From DASYFG01 sp036498565 (GTDB taxonomy: Bacteria; Bacillota; Bacilli; Lactobacillales; Lactobacillaceae), in the NCBI GenBank assembly GCA_036498565.1, contig DASYFG010000004.1, forward strand, positions 186,001 to 250,000: DNA of 64,000 nucleotides. Reading direction: 5' to 3'. A program made the translations under genes and the position numbers. The notes beneath the pieces were generated by a model. That model saw nothing but the letters and a program-made list of their open reading frames with translations, was not told the origin of the DNA and did no database searches. Shown in pieces: positions 33,745-42,393 of the stretch (the first letter of the stretch is position 1; every line of letters begins with the position of its first letter).

Positions 33745-35151
33745 TTAACTTTCTTTTTTCTGAAAACCATAAGCAAAATAAACGATGACCCCTAATACAA
33801 ACCAGATTAATGAACCGACTTTGGCCGTGGTTCCGAGTCCCAAGAAGACGCTGATCGAACCAATACCTGCTAAAGCAGGCAAGACTGGGTAAAGTGGCAT
33901 CTTAAAACCGGCATTTGGCAAATCTGTTTTTGCACGACGACGGAGCGCGTAGATGCCAAACGACACGAACGTAAAGGCAATCAGCGTACCAGCGGAAATT
34001 AATTCGGCCAGCGCGGCAAATGGGAAAAAGGCACCGATAACAATCGCAATCACAGTCAAAACAAGTAAGCCATTATTGGGCAAATCTTTATCGTTCACAC
34101 GGCCGAGCCAATTAGGTAACATGCCGTCGCGTCCAAATGCGTACAGCAAGCGTGAACCAGCCAACATCATCCCAACTAATGCGGTAAACATGCCCAGAAC
34201 GGCAATGGCGGCCACCGTCGTGGCTACAATCGGGTGACCAGCTTCGCGTAAGGCCCAAGCCACTGGTTCAGCGTTATTGGCGTATTTCGTGTATTTGAAC
34301 ATGCCGACCAATACCAAAGAAACGGCTGCAAACAAAGCAACGGCAATCAACAAAGAACCTAGAATACCGCGTGGCATTGTTTGAGCTGGATTTTTGGCTT
34401 CAGCGGAATTCGCAGCGATGGAGTCAAAGCCGATATAAGCTAAGAAAATACCAGCAACACCAGCCCAAATACCACTCACACCACCAAATGACGTGCCCGT
34501 TTGATGAGCAGGAATAAATGGATGGAGATTTTCAATGTGAAAAGCCGTGACACCCACGACTAAAAATAAGAAGATGGCAAAGACTTTGGCCAAAACCATG
34601 ACCATTTCAAAACGAGAGGCGTTTTTTGTCCCACGCGCAAGCAAAACAGCGACGAAAACAATCGCCAGCACGGCGACAAAATCACCAAATCCACCGCCCA
34701 ACAAAGGCGTTGCCAGCGCAGTGGGAACTTTTAAACCAAGTGGTGCAAACAAACCGCGCCAGTTGGCTGAAATGCCTGAAGAAACAAAGGCAACGGCGAT
34801 AAAATATTCTGCTAATAAGGCCCAACCGGCGATCCAGCCGAAGAAATTACCGAAAAGCACGCTAATCCAAGAATATGCAGATCCAGCAAAAGGCATGGCT
34901 GAAGCCATTTCAGCATACGCAAAGGCCACCAAGCCAGCAACTACTGCTGCGGCGAGAAACGACAAAACAACGGCAGGTCCTGCGTGGCTAGCAGCAACTG
35001 TCCCCGGCAAAGTAAAAATGGCTGTGCCGACAATGGTCCCAACGCCCAGCGCCAAAAAATCTTTGGTGCCAAGGACTTTGTCCAATTTTGCGTCTTTTGC
35101 TTTGAAGGTATCGGGGTGACTTTTTTGTGTGAGTTGTTGCCAAAAATTCAT
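33745..35151 (-). CDS. APC-superfamily amino acid permease (CAT-like)
   Basis: Integral membrane amino acid transporter, 468 aa, with about twelve to thirteen helices. Start of the APC fold: LGVGTIVGTAIFTLPGTVAA (about 36-55), the unwound-helix GTIVG motif. SD AGAGAAG. It is the third gene of the leftward operon behind a branched-chain leader peptide, after ilvE (21-base gap). Pipelines usually call this family cationic amino acid transporters; the operon argues for Ile/Leu/Val transport instead. That is inference from regulation and neighbours. Confidence 0.85.
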   Translation of the reverse strand: MNFWQQLTQKSHPDTFKAKDAKLDKVLGTKDFLALGVGTIVGTAIFTLPGTVAASHAGPAVVLSFLAAAVVAGLVAFAYAEMASAMPFAGSAYSWISVLFGNFFGWIAGWALLAEYFIAVAFVSSGISANWRGLFAPLGLKVPTALATPLLGGGFGDFVAVLAIVFVAVLLARGTKNASRFEMVMVLAKVFAIFLFLVVGVTAFHIENLHPFIPAHQTGTSFGGVSGIWAGVAGIFLAYIGFDSIAANSAEAKNPAQTMPRGILGSLLIAVALFAAVSLVLVGMFKYTKYANNAEPVAWALREAGHPIVATTVAAIAVLGMFTALVGMMLAGSRLLYAFGRDGMLPNWLGRVNDKDLPNNGLLVLTVIAIVIGAFFPFAALAELISAGTLIAFTFVSFGIYALRRRAKTDLPNAGFKMPLYPVLPALAGIGSISVFLGLGTTAKVGSLIWFVLGVIVYFAYGFQKKES

Positions 35152-35172
35152 GTGTACTTCTCTTTCTAAAAA

Positions 35173-36216
35173 TTACTTGAGTGGGACATCCACTGTCCAA
35201 TTAAATGTGTCTTCGCTGTTGCCGAATTGCAAGCTTGTCAAACGGTCGTACAGTTTTTGGGTCCAAGGGCCAACTTCTGTTTCTGAGAAGAAGACGTGTT
35301 TGTTGCCTTGGTGGGTGATTGAGCCAACCGGGCTGATGACCGCGGCAGTTCCCATGGCACCGGCTTCGGCGAATTGGTCCAAGTCATTGATGCTAATTTC
35401 TGTTTCTTTGGCTTCTAAGCCTAATTCACGTGCGACTTCTAGCAAAGAAAATTTGGTAATAGAAGGCAAAATAGAAGGGGATTTTGGCGTCAAAAATTGG
35501 CCATCATGCGTAATACCAAAGAAATTAGCTGAGCCAAGTTCTTCAATATATTCATGTTGCAACGGATCCAAATAAACGACGTCCGAATAACCAGCAGCGC
35601 GTGCTTTGGTACCTGGCAAAAGGCTGGCGCCATAATTACCGGCGGCTTTTGCTTGACCGGTACCACCGTGTGCGGCGCGATCATAGGCGTCCGTCACATA
35701 AGCAGTTGGCGTCAAACCACCTTTGTAATAAGCGCCAACGGGCGTTGCGTACACGGCAAAAACATATTCTTCCGCGGCGTGCACACCGACAATTGGTCCT
35801 TGCCCGACTAAAAAGGGACGCAAATATAATGTCGCCCCGCTGCCATAAGGCGGTACGAACGCTTCGTTAGCTTGCACAACTTGCACCAAAGCACCCACAA
35901 ATTGTTCTTCCGGCACCGGCGTCATTAACAAACGATCCGCTGAACGGGCAAAGCGGCGCGCGTTTTCATAAGGACGGAACAAATTAATTCCACCATCGGC
36001 GCGGCGATAAGCTTTTAAACCTTCAAAAATATTTTGGCCGTAATGCAAACCAGTGGCCGCTTCGTGCATGGCAATCGTGGGTTCGCTGACGAGTTCGCCC
36101 GGTTGCCAAGCGCCATTTTGATAAACGGCCCGGTAGCGCAAAGGCAGTTCGTGATAAGAAAAGTCCAAGTTGTTCCAGTCAAAATTAGCAGGGGTTAAAG
36201 TCATGAGGTTACTCAC
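35173..36216 (-). CDS. ilvE: Branched-chain amino acid aminotransferase
   Basis: PLP enzyme that interconverts Leu, Ile and Val with their 2-oxo acids. 347 aa, fold type IV. MHEAATGLHYGQNIFEGLKAYR (quoted in part: GLHYGQNIFEGLKAYR, about 56-71), PLP lysine in TGQAKAAGNYGASLLPG (about 190-206), and EELGSANFFG (about 227-236). In lactic acid bacteria it starts flavour-forming catabolism or completes BCAA synthesis. Lies 10 bases after the EIIC-like transporter gene, under the BCAA attenuator. Confidence 0.93.
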   Translation of the reverse strand: MSNLMTLTPANFDWNNLDFSYHELPLRYRAVYQNGAWQPGELVSEPTIAMHEAATGLHYGQNIFEGLKAYRRADGGINLFRPYENARRFARSADRLLMTPVPEEQFVGALVQVVQANEAFVPPYGSGATLYLRPFLVGQGPIVGVHAAEEYVFAVYATPVGAYYKGGLTPTAYVTDAYDRAAHGGTGQAKAAGNYGASLLPGTKARAAGYSDVVYLDPLQHEYIEELGSANFFGITHDGQFLTPKSPSILPSITKFSLLEVARELGLEAKETEISINDLDQFAEAGAMGTAAVISPVGSITHQGNKHVFFSETEVGPWTQKLYDRLTSLQFGNSEDTFNWTVDVPLK

Positions 36217-36226
36217 TTTCGTTTGA

Positions 36227-37342
36227 TTAGATTTCTTCTAATTTTAAATCATTTTCAGTGGTTTTACCAACTTTTTTGAGAAAACGATAATAGAAAAATG
36301 ATAAAACGGCCGGTGTCACCACACCAAATGCCACTTGAAGCAGCAAACCATGGGTGTCATTTGCTAACAAATACAAGGGCGCAATCAACGAATTCAAGCC
36401 CAAGCCAGCCAAAGTAAAGGGTACTTGCAAACCGAACACCACCACGGCAAGCACGGCTGTGAACATGGCAATAACGGCTGGGCCAGCGGCCAACCAAGGA
36501 TTTTTCAATAAGTTCGGGAATTGCACTTTTGGTGTGACTAGTGTTTGCGCAATGTTAGCGCCTAAATTATTTTGTTGGAATGACATAGCTGTAAAGGCGA
36601 CAAAGGCGACAGTAGTACCAATCAAAGCAGCGCCAGCGGAGAGCGGATCCAATTGGACGGCGATTGCTAGAGCAGCTGATGAAGCTGGTGTCATCAAGAA
36701 GACGAACCAAGCCAAACTCACCAAAGCCGCGCCGAGAACCGGATTGACATGCATCGTGTGCGCAATCGCTTCACTGACGGCGTTCAAAGCCGGCGTGGTG
36801 ACTGATGCCAAAGCCAAACCAACCAGTGAACCAACAAAAGCGACCAAAAATGGTACCAAAACCATGTCCAAAGGCGTTTTGCCGGTCAACCATTTACCAA
36901 GCACGGCGGCAAAAACGCCAGCCAAAACTGCAGAAACTGGTTGACCTGTTGTCAAAATAGGTGAACCAGCCGCTTGGTCAACGACCCAACCGGTTGCGGT
37001 GGTAGCGTGCGGCGCCGCTGTCGTCGTGAAATAGATGCTGTTGGCGCCAACGGTTGAAGCAATCATTGTGGCGCCAACAACTAAAGTTGAGGTGCGCAAC
37101 ATCATTGCAATCGCCACGCCCAAAGCCGGTGACAACAAGCGTTGCGCTAACGTGCCAATTTCGGCCAACGGTTGATAATGAAAAGTTGTGCCCAACATAT
37201 TTAACAACAAGCCCATGCCCAAAATGACTAAAATGGTATTGGAAATACCTTGTGAAACTAAAAAGACCCAGTCTTTTAAAGTTGTCGGTTCGTTTGGGGT
37301 GGGGCTGTCAGCGCCTGGCATTAGTTCGCGTTCTTCGTTCAT
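36227..37342 (-). CDS. EIIC-like membrane transporter (PfoR / PTS_EIIC_2-type family)
   Basis: 371 aa, about nine or ten helices, long Ala/Val/Gly-rich membrane stretches, with a charged N-terminus (MNEERELMPGADS). It resembles proteins annotated as PTS sugar transporter subunit IIC or PfoR, which lack EIIA/EIIB partners. No PTS domain genes are near. It is first in the operon with ilvE and a permease, and is preceded by a leader peptide with Leu-Leu-Val-Ile-Ile-Ile-Ile and a terminator, so its substrate is probably a branched-chain amino acid or its oxo-acid, not a sugar. SD GGAGG. Confidence 0.7.
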   Translation of the reverse strand: MNEERELMPGADSPTPNEPTTLKDWVFLVSQGISNTILVILGMGLLLNMLGTTFHYQPLAEIGTLAQRLLSPALGVAIAMMLRTSTLVVGATMIASTVGANSIYFTTTAAPHATTATGWVVDQAAGSPILTTGQPVSAVLAGVFAAVLGKWLTGKTPLDMVLVPFLVAFVGSLVGLALASVTTPALNAVSEAIAHTMHVNPVLGAALVSLAWFVFLMTPASSAALAIAVQLDPLSAGAALIGTTVAFVAFTAMSFQQNNLGANIAQTLVTPKVQFPNLLKNPWLAAGPAVIAMFTAVLAVVVFGLQVPFTLAGLGLNSLIAPLYLLANDTHGLLLQVAFGVVTPAVLSFFYYRFLKKVGKTTENDLKLEEI

Positions 37343-37360
37343 TTCCTAATCCTCCATTGA

Positions 37361-37407
37361 GTAAACAAAAAATCCCGCTGAGTTAGGTGTGCTAACTCAG
37401 CGGGATT
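37361..37407 (-). terminator. Attenuator terminator before the EIIC-like/ilvE operon
   Basis: Minus strand: a perfect 16-bp stem (37392-37407 with 37371-37386), five-base loop, then TTTTTTG. It lies between the leader peptide and the first structural gene, so read-through is needed for expression. An earlier hairpin, CAGCCGTTG / CAACGGCTG (37440-37465), can alternatively pair (CCGTTGT) with ACAACGG at the end of the leader-peptide frame. Confidence 0.88.
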
Positions 37408-37472
37408 TGGTTTTAGCCAAAATAGTCCACGTGTTGTCAGCCGTTGAATGAGACAACGGCTGGCATGACAAA

Positions 37473-37553
37473 TCACGCAACCGTTGTGATGATAATAATC
37501 ACCAACAACGCAATGCGTGACAAAAAGTTCATTTCGCGTGACATATTTTGCAT
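37473..37553 (-). CDS. Branched-chain amino acid leader peptide, 26 aa
   Basis: Frame MQNMSREMNFLSRI followed by ALLVIIIITTVA, stop TGA. SD GGAG seven bases before the ATG. The run Leu-Leu-Val-Ile-Ile-Ile-Ile is a classic attenuation sensor: lack of charged Leu/Val/Ile tRNA would stall the ribosome here and change folding of the following hairpins. Confidence 0.88.
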   Translation of the reverse strand: MQNMSREMNFLSRIALLVIIIITTVA

Positions 37554-37583
37554 GTGCTTACTCCGTTTTTATTTAATGAGATT

Positions 37584-37611
37584 ATTATGGCATAAATAAT
37601 TTGAATGTCAA
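37584..37611 (-). promoter_or_regulatory. Promoter of the branched-chain operon
   Basis: Minus strand: TTGACA (37606-37611), 16-base spacer, CATAAT (37584-37589) with an upstream TG. Leader peptide starts about 24 bases after the predicted transcription start. Confidence 0.8.
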
Positions 37612-37652
37612 TAGTTTTGTTAAAATGATTTCATTTTAATCTTTTTGATGTT

Positions 37653-37731
37653 TGGTAAAATGGGGGAAACGATATTGGAGGAAACGTGTGAAAGAGCGTG
37701 AACAACGTTTGATTTACACGGGCGATAAGAT
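37653..37731 (+). promoter_or_regulatory. yebC promoter and leader with hairpin between SD and start
   Basis: Extended -10 TG-G-TAAAAT (37653-37661). GGAGG at 37677-37681 is 50 bases upstream of the ATG. Three bases later a stem closes with CGTGT (37685-37689) and ACACG (37716-37720), extended inside by AAA/TTT and AGCGT/ACGTT; 11 bases then lead to the ATG. A GTG at 37688 with good SD spacing opens a different frame that overlaps yebC for 98 codons without known homology; it may be read as a short upstream frame. Confidence 0.48.
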
Positions 37732-38457
37732 ATGTCTGGACACAGTAAATGGCAAAATATTCAAGGCCGCAAGAATGCACAAGATGCTAAACGTGGTAAG
37801 GTTTTTCAAAAGCTGGCGCATGATTTATACGTGGCGGCCAAAGCGGGTGATCCAAATCCGGAAAATAACGCGTCCCTGCGCGCAGTCATTGATAAAGCCA
37901 AAGCCGCAAACATGCCAAAAGACGGCATTCAGCGTGCTATTGATAAGGCCGCTGGGATTGGTGACACGAAATTTGAAGAAGTGACTTATGAAGGTTATGG
38001 CCCCGCGGGTGTGGCTGTTTTGGTGGAAACGTCGACGGATAATATCAAACGCACGGTGGCGAGCGTGCGAAATGCGTTCAAACACCACGGCGGCTCGCTG
38101 GGAACGGCTGGTTCGGTGGCGTTTCAATTTGCGCGCAAGGGTTATTTTGTGATTGATCGGACTGATTTTCCGGCGCTGACAGAAGATGAGCTGCTTGAAT
38201 TGGCTTTGGATGCGGGCGCACAAGATGTGCAAACGAGTGCGGCGGTCTTTGAAATTTATACGGAAGCAGCCGATTTTCAAGTGGTAGAAGCGGCTTTGCG
38301 TGCAGCGGAATTAACGTTTGTGGAAGCGGAAGTGACGATGATTGCGCAGAATCCGATGACGGATTTGTCAGCGGATGATCAATTGGTGCTGGACAAATTA
38401 ATTGACGAACTCGAAAATGATGAAGATGTTTTGGCGGTTTATACAACAGCCGATTAA
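37732..38457 (+). CDS. YebC/TACO1-family protein
   Basis: 241 aa. Starts MSGHSKWQNIQGRKNAQDAKRG, the invariant N-terminus of the family (MSGHSKW fixes the start). Members act as transcriptional regulators or as translation factors that ease ribosome movement at proline stretches. Acidic C-terminal half. No SD within 45 bases; the nearest lies beyond a hairpin. Confidence 0.92.
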   Translation: MSGHSKWQNIQGRKNAQDAKRGKVFQKLAHDLYVAAKAGDPNPENNASLRAVIDKAKAANMPKDGIQRAIDKAAGIGDTKFEEVTYEGYGPAGVAVLVETSTDNIKRTVASVRNAFKHHGGSLGTAGSVAFQFARKGYFVIDRTDFPALTEDELLELALDAGAQDVQTSAAVFEIYTEAADFQVVEAALRAAELTFVEAEVTMIAQNPMTDLSADDQLVLDKLIDELENDEDVLAVYTTAD

Positions 38458-38487
38458 AAAAAGCAAGTCGAGATGACTTGCTTTTTT
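38457..38487. terminator. Bidirectional terminator after yebC
   Basis: AAGCAAGTC / GACTTGCTT with loop GAGAT, A-run and T-run on either side, between converging yebC and ybaN. Confidence 0.88.
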
Positions 38488-38866
38488 AGCGGAACCAGTT
38501 TTTGAATAGAAAACCACGATAATAGCCTTCCATGCTGATGATTTGACTGAGTGACGCGACCACTAATACCGGTTTTAGCCAAACTAAATCGGATTTGAAA
38601 AACGGAATTGCCATCATTGCCGCCGTTAATGCATAAATACCAATGCGTGCTTTTTGACTGAGCTTGCGTTCATAAATGGCTTCGGTGACGTATTTTTGAT
38701 AGGCGGGTTGGGCAATTAGCCAATTGTGCAAACGATCGGAACCGCGGCTCCAAAAAAAGGCCGTTGCCACATAAAAACCAGTGGTCGGAATGCCGGGAAT
38801 CCAAATGGCAATGGTGCCAATTACAAATGTGAGTGTGCCTAAAATTAAATAAATTATTTTCATCAT
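38486..38866 (-). CDS. YbaN-family (DUF454) inner membrane protein
   Basis: 126 aa. MMKIIYLILGTLTFVIGTIAIWIPGIPTTGF (quoted in part: IAIWIPGIPTTGFYVATAFFW, about 20-39 and on) is the hallmark of the family: one N-terminal helix, the PGxPTTxF motif, then two further helices (about 80-97, 100-115). Function unknown in all species. Like three other host genes here it lacks an SD and has an extended -10 six bases before its start. Confidence 0.82.
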   Translation of the reverse strand: MMKIIYLILGTLTFVIGTIAIWIPGIPTTGFYVATAFFWSRGSDRLHNWLIAQPAYQKYVTEAIYERKLSQKARIGIYALTAAMMAIPFFKSDLVWLKPVLVVASLSQIISMEGYYRGFLFKNWFR

Positions 38867-38872
38867 AAAGTT

Positions 38873-38881
38873 ATTTTACCA
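38873..38881 (-). promoter_or_regulatory. Extended -10 promoter for leaderless ybaN mRNA
   Basis: Minus strand TGGTAAAAT; TAAAAT at 38873-38878, six bases (aacttt) before the ATG at 38866. Confidence 0.6.
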
Positions 38882-39049
38882 GAGAAAGTAGCCTTATCTA
38901 GCGATAAAATTTGTGGTGCTTAAACTTTGATTAGAGTTACAAAATGAGAGGTTTAATTACTTTTTGATGAAAAAACGAGATTTTACTTATTTTGAAAATA
39001 ACTTAAATAACAAGTGTTAGGTTCTTAAAATGAGATTTTAACAAAACAT

Positions 39050-39078
39050 TTGACATTGAATTCAAATTTTGATAAAGT
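39050..39078 (+). promoter_or_regulatory. trp operon promoter
   Basis: TTGACA (39050-39055), 17-base spacer, TAAAGT (39073-39078). Predicted start near 39085, the beginning of the T-box leader. The stretch 38882-39049 holds no gene. Confidence 0.85.
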
Positions 39079-39084
39079 AATGCC

Positions 39085-39398
39085 AACAAATAAATCGTCC
39101 AAAACAAACCGATGAGATGGAGATCAAGTCAGTTGTGCACACAAAGAGAGTTCGGGGTGGTGAGAGCCGGATTGAACGCAGGCTGATAAATGGACCATCG
39201 AGGGTCGACGGGAAAGCAAATTTTTGCGAGTATAGTCGAACGTGCGACATACGTCAGTTGTCAGCGCCTTGTTAGAGGCGTGTGGAGTTGGATGTGTGCA
39301 AGGGTCGGAAACTCGATTTTTTGTGACACATCAAATAAGGTGGCACCGCGGGAAACCGTCCTTAACTATCATTTTGGTAGTTTTGGGCGGTTTTTTTG
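39085..39398 (+). promoter_or_regulatory. T-box riboswitch, tryptophan specifier, with terminator
   Basis: Leader RNA that senses uncharged tRNA-Trp. Shows the T-box core AAGGTGGCACCGCG (39337-39350), the AG-rich bulge (AGAGAGTTCGGGG near 39145), and a candidate specifier TGG at 39191-39193 in the Stem I loop (GATAAATGGACC). The terminator pairs AACCGTCC with GGGCGGTT around a nested AACTATC/GGTAGTT hairpin and ends in seven T (about 39353-39398). Uncharged tRNA-Trp should stabilise the antiterminator and switch on trpBDCFAEG. Confidence 0.93.
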
Positions 39399-39420
39399 AT
39401 TTCAAAAGGTGGTTAGATGG

Positions 39421-40608
39421 ATGATGAAAAAAGGTTATTTTGGTGAATTTGGTGGGAGTTTCATCCCAGAATTATTAGTGCCCGTTGTCAATGAAGTGGC
39501 GCAGGCGTATGAAAAATATCGTGATGATGCCGATTTTCAGGCGGAATATGCGCAGTTGTTACGCGGTTACGCGAATCGGCCGTCTTTGCTCTATCACGCG
39601 CAGAATTTGACGGCGCATTTGGGTGGCGCGCAAATTTATCTCAAGCGCGAAGATTTGAATCACACTGGCGCCCACAAAATCAATAACGTACTCGGACAAG
39701 CTTTGTTAGCCAAAAAGATGGGTAAAACCCGGCTGATTGCAGAAACTGGCGCAGGTCAACACGGGGTTGCAACGGCGACCGTGGGCGCGTTGTTTGGCAT
39801 GGAAGTTGAAGTGTTTATGGGCGCTGAAGACGTGGCGCGTCAAGCTTTGAACGTGTACCGCATGGAATTGTTGGGTGCCACCGTGCATGAAGTCACGGAC
39901 GGCACGGCCACGTTAAAAGACGCGACGAACGCGGCTTTTCAAAATTGGACAACGCGGGTTGATGACACGTATTATCTCATCGGATCTGCGGTTGGCCCTT
40001 ATCCCTATCCTGAAATGGTCAAAGATTTTCAACGCGTCATCGGCGATGAAGCACGCGAACAAATGCAGGCGGAAATCGGCCAATTACCTGACGCAGTGAT
40101 TGCTGCTGTGGGCGGTGGTTCCAATGCAATTGGTTCGTTTTCGGCGTTTGTGGCTGATGAACAAGTGCGTTTGATTGGCGTAGAAGCGGCTGGTAAAGGC
40201 ATTCATACGACCCAACACGCCGCCACGATGGCCAAAGGTTCCACTGGCGTGTTTCACGGGATGAAGTCGCGCTTTTTGCAATCGGCTGATGGACAAATTG
40301 ATCCTGTTTACAGCATTTCGGCGGGGTTGGATTATCCCGGCGTTGGTCCTGAACACGTGCACTTAATGGCGAATGGTCGTGCAGAATATGTGTCGATTAC
40401 GGATGAAGAAGCCGTGGCGGCGTTTGAATTGATTGCAAAAACTGAAGGCATTGTTGCCGCAATTGAATCCTCGCACGCCGTGGCACAAGCGATTAAATTA
40501 GCACCAACTTTGCCAAAAGACGACGTGATTTTAGTGACTTTGTCGGGGCGTGGTGATAAGGATGTGGCAGCGATTGCGCGCTTTCGTGGGGTGAATTTAC
40601 ATGATTGA
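39421..40608 (+). CDS. trpB: Tryptophan synthase beta chain
   Basis: PLP enzyme joining indole and serine to tryptophan. 395 aa from the ATG at 39421 (AAAGGTGG eight bases upstream). PLP lysine in HTGAHKINN (about 83-91), the GAGQHGVATAT loop (about 107-117) and GGGSNAIG (about 225-232). TrpB1 type, full length. First gene of the operon, an unusual position. It overlaps trpD by eight bases. Confidence 0.95.
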   Translation: MMKKGYFGEFGGSFIPELLVPVVNEVAQAYEKYRDDADFQAEYAQLLRGYANRPSLLYHAQNLTAHLGGAQIYLKREDLNHTGAHKINNVLGQALLAKKMGKTRLIAETGAGQHGVATATVGALFGMEVEVFMGAEDVARQALNVYRMELLGATVHEVTDGTATLKDATNAAFQNWTTRVDDTYYLIGSAVGPYPYPEMVKDFQRVIGDEAREQMQAEIGQLPDAVIAAVGGGSNAIGSFSAFVADEQVRLIGVEAAGKGIHTTQHAATMAKGSTGVFHGMKSRFLQSADGQIDPVYSISAGLDYPGVGPEHVHLMANGRAEYVSITDEEAVAAFELIAKTEGIVAAIESSHAVAQAIKLAPTLPKDDVILVTLSGRGDKDVAAIARFRGVNLHD

Positions 40609-41599
40609 AACAGCATTACAAACATTGAATCAGCAACAAAATTTGACGGCGGAGCAAGCCGAAGAAGTGATTGTTGAAATCACGAATGGACAAGTGGATG
40701 ATGTCTTGACGGCTGCTTATTTGGCGGCGTTGGGGGCAAAACCTTATACGGTGTCGGAAATTTTAGGTTCGGCGCAAGCGATGCGGCAACAAGCCGAAAA
40801 ATTCGTGGTGAACGAGCCGGTTTTGGACATTGTGGGCACGGGTGGTGATTTTTCCGGGACGTTTAACGTGTCGACGACCAGCACGTTTGTCTTGGCCGCA
40901 GGCGGTGTCAAAGTGGTGAAACACGGCGGCTCGGCGGCGACATCCCAATCTGGTGCGGCTGATGTGCTACAAGCTTTGGGCGTGACTTTATCAATTGACA
41001 AAGCGCGGACATTATTTGAAGCGACTGGACAGACATTTTTATATGCCAAACAATTTCATCCGACGATGAAAGCGGTGGCTGGCTTGCGTCAACAGTTGCC
41101 GATGCGCACGATTTTTAATTTGTTAGGGCCGTTGTTGAATCCTGCGCGACCGGATTTTATGGTTTTGGGCGTTTATGATGCGGGGTTGTTGCCTTTGATT
41201 GGCGCTGTGGTGCGGGATTTAGGCGTTAAACGGGCGTTGATTGTGCACAGCGATGATGGTTTGGACGAATTATCAGTGAGCGCGGTCAATCAGGTTGTGG
41301 AAGTTCGCGATGGCGCGTTAATCCAAACAGTGATTGATCCAGCAGAGTTTGGCTTGCGCGGGACGTTAGCGGATTTGCGGGGCGGGACGCCTTTGGAAAA
41401 CGCCGCCATTACGCGCGCGATTTTGACCGGCGTTGATCAAGGGGCCAAACGTGATGCAATTTTGCTGAACGCGGGCGCTGGATTTTATGTTAGTGGGCGC
41501 GTTGATTCGTTACAAGCTGGGATGGATTTGGCCAAGAACATGATCGATAGCGGCGCGGCCGCTCGACAGTTAGCACAATTTATCGAGGTGGGCGCATGA
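40601..41599 (+). CDS. trpD: Anthranilate phosphoribosyltransferase
   Basis: Transfers phosphoribose from PRPP to anthranilate. 332 aa. Signature DIVGTGGDFSGTFNVST (about 75-91), KHGGSAATSQSGAADVLQALG (quoted in part: KHGGSAATSQSGAADVL, about 106-122), and FNLLGPLLNPA (about 168-178). Metal Asp-Glu pair in SDDGLDELS. Overlaps both neighbours by a few bases, so translation is coupled. Confidence 0.95.
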   Translation: MIETALQTLNQQQNLTAEQAEEVIVEITNGQVDDVLTAAYLAALGAKPYTVSEILGSAQAMRQQAEKFVVNEPVLDIVGTGGDFSGTFNVSTTSTFVLAAGGVKVVKHGGSAATSQSGAADVLQALGVTLSIDKARTLFEATGQTFLYAKQFHPTMKAVAGLRQQLPMRTIFNLLGPLLNPARPDFMVLGVYDAGLLPLIGAVVRDLGVKRALIVHSDDGLDELSVSAVNQVVEVRDGALIQTVIDPAEFGLRGTLADLRGGTPLENAAITRAILTGVDQGAKRDAILLNAGAGFYVSGRVDSLQAGMDLAKNMIDSGAAARQLAQFIEVGA

Positions 41600-42393
41600 T
41601 TTTAGATGAATTAGTCGCCGTAACGACAAAACGACAGGCGCAACGACAACTCGTTACGTCGCCGGAACAAATGCACGCTCAAGCCGTGGCAATGCCTGAT
41701 ACGACGCGCCAAGTGGCGAAATTTTTGACCAGTTTAGCCAGTGACATGCCGACAATTATTGGCGAATTAAAACAAGCGTCGCCGTCGCGCGGGCAAATCG
41801 TGCCGCTGGAACAATTCGATTATTTGAATTTAGCGCAGGCTTATGACCATGGTGGTGTGGATGCGATTTCGGTGTTGACGGAGCAGGATTATTTCAAAGG
41901 ACGTTTGGCGTATTTGAAACAAGTGGCGCGTTATACGAGCACGCCTTTGTTACGCAAAGACTTTACGATTAGTCGTTATATGATTGACGAGGCCAAAGTG
42001 GCCGGCGCGACGTTAATTTTGCTGATTGTGGCGATTTTGACGGACGGACAATTACGCGATTATTTGCAATATGCGCGTGATTTGGGGATGGAAGCGATTG
42101 TGGAAGCGCATGATGAAAGCGAAATCAAACGGGCTTTGGCAGCTGATGCGCAAATTATTGGAATCAACAATCGGAATTTGAAAACGTTTCAAGTGGATAC
42201 ACAAAACACAGTCAAATTACGTGATTTCGTGCCAAAAAATGTTTTCCTGATCGCAGAAAGTGGCTTGAAAACCACCCAAGAAATTGCCGAGTTGGCCAAA
42301 GTTGGCGTGAACGGATTTTTGATTGGCGAAACTTTGATGACGTCGAGCAACCCGACTTTGCTCGTGGAAGCCTTTAAAGGAGCGTTGCGATGA
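41596..42393 (+). CDS. trpC: Indole-3-glycerol-phosphate synthase
   Basis: TIM-barrel enzyme (265 aa) that closes the indole ring. IIGELKQASPSRGQI (about 54-68) with the catalytic lysine, LLRKDFTISRYMIDEA (about 117-132), IGINNRNLKTF (about 189-199), and AESGLKT. SD GAGGTGG. Four-base overlaps with trpD and trpF. Confidence 0.95.
   Translation: MILDELVAVTTKRQAQRQLVTSPEQMHAQAVAMPDTTRQVAKFLTSLASDMPTIIGELKQASPSRGQIVPLEQFDYLNLAQAYDHGGVDAISVLTEQDYFKGRLAYLKQVARYTSTPLLRKDFTISRYMIDEAKVAGATLILLIVAILTDGQLRDYLQYARDLGMEAIVEAHDESEIKRALAADAQIIGINNRNLKTFQVDTQNTVKLRDFVPKNVFLIAESGLKTTQEIAELAKVGVNGFLIGETLMTSSNPTLLVEAFKGALR

Noticed and set aside
37688..37984. Frame of 98 codons with a good SD overlapping yebC
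   Set aside because: After the first ~15 codons it is the out-of-frame reading of yebC and looks random. Kept only as a possible short upstream frame.
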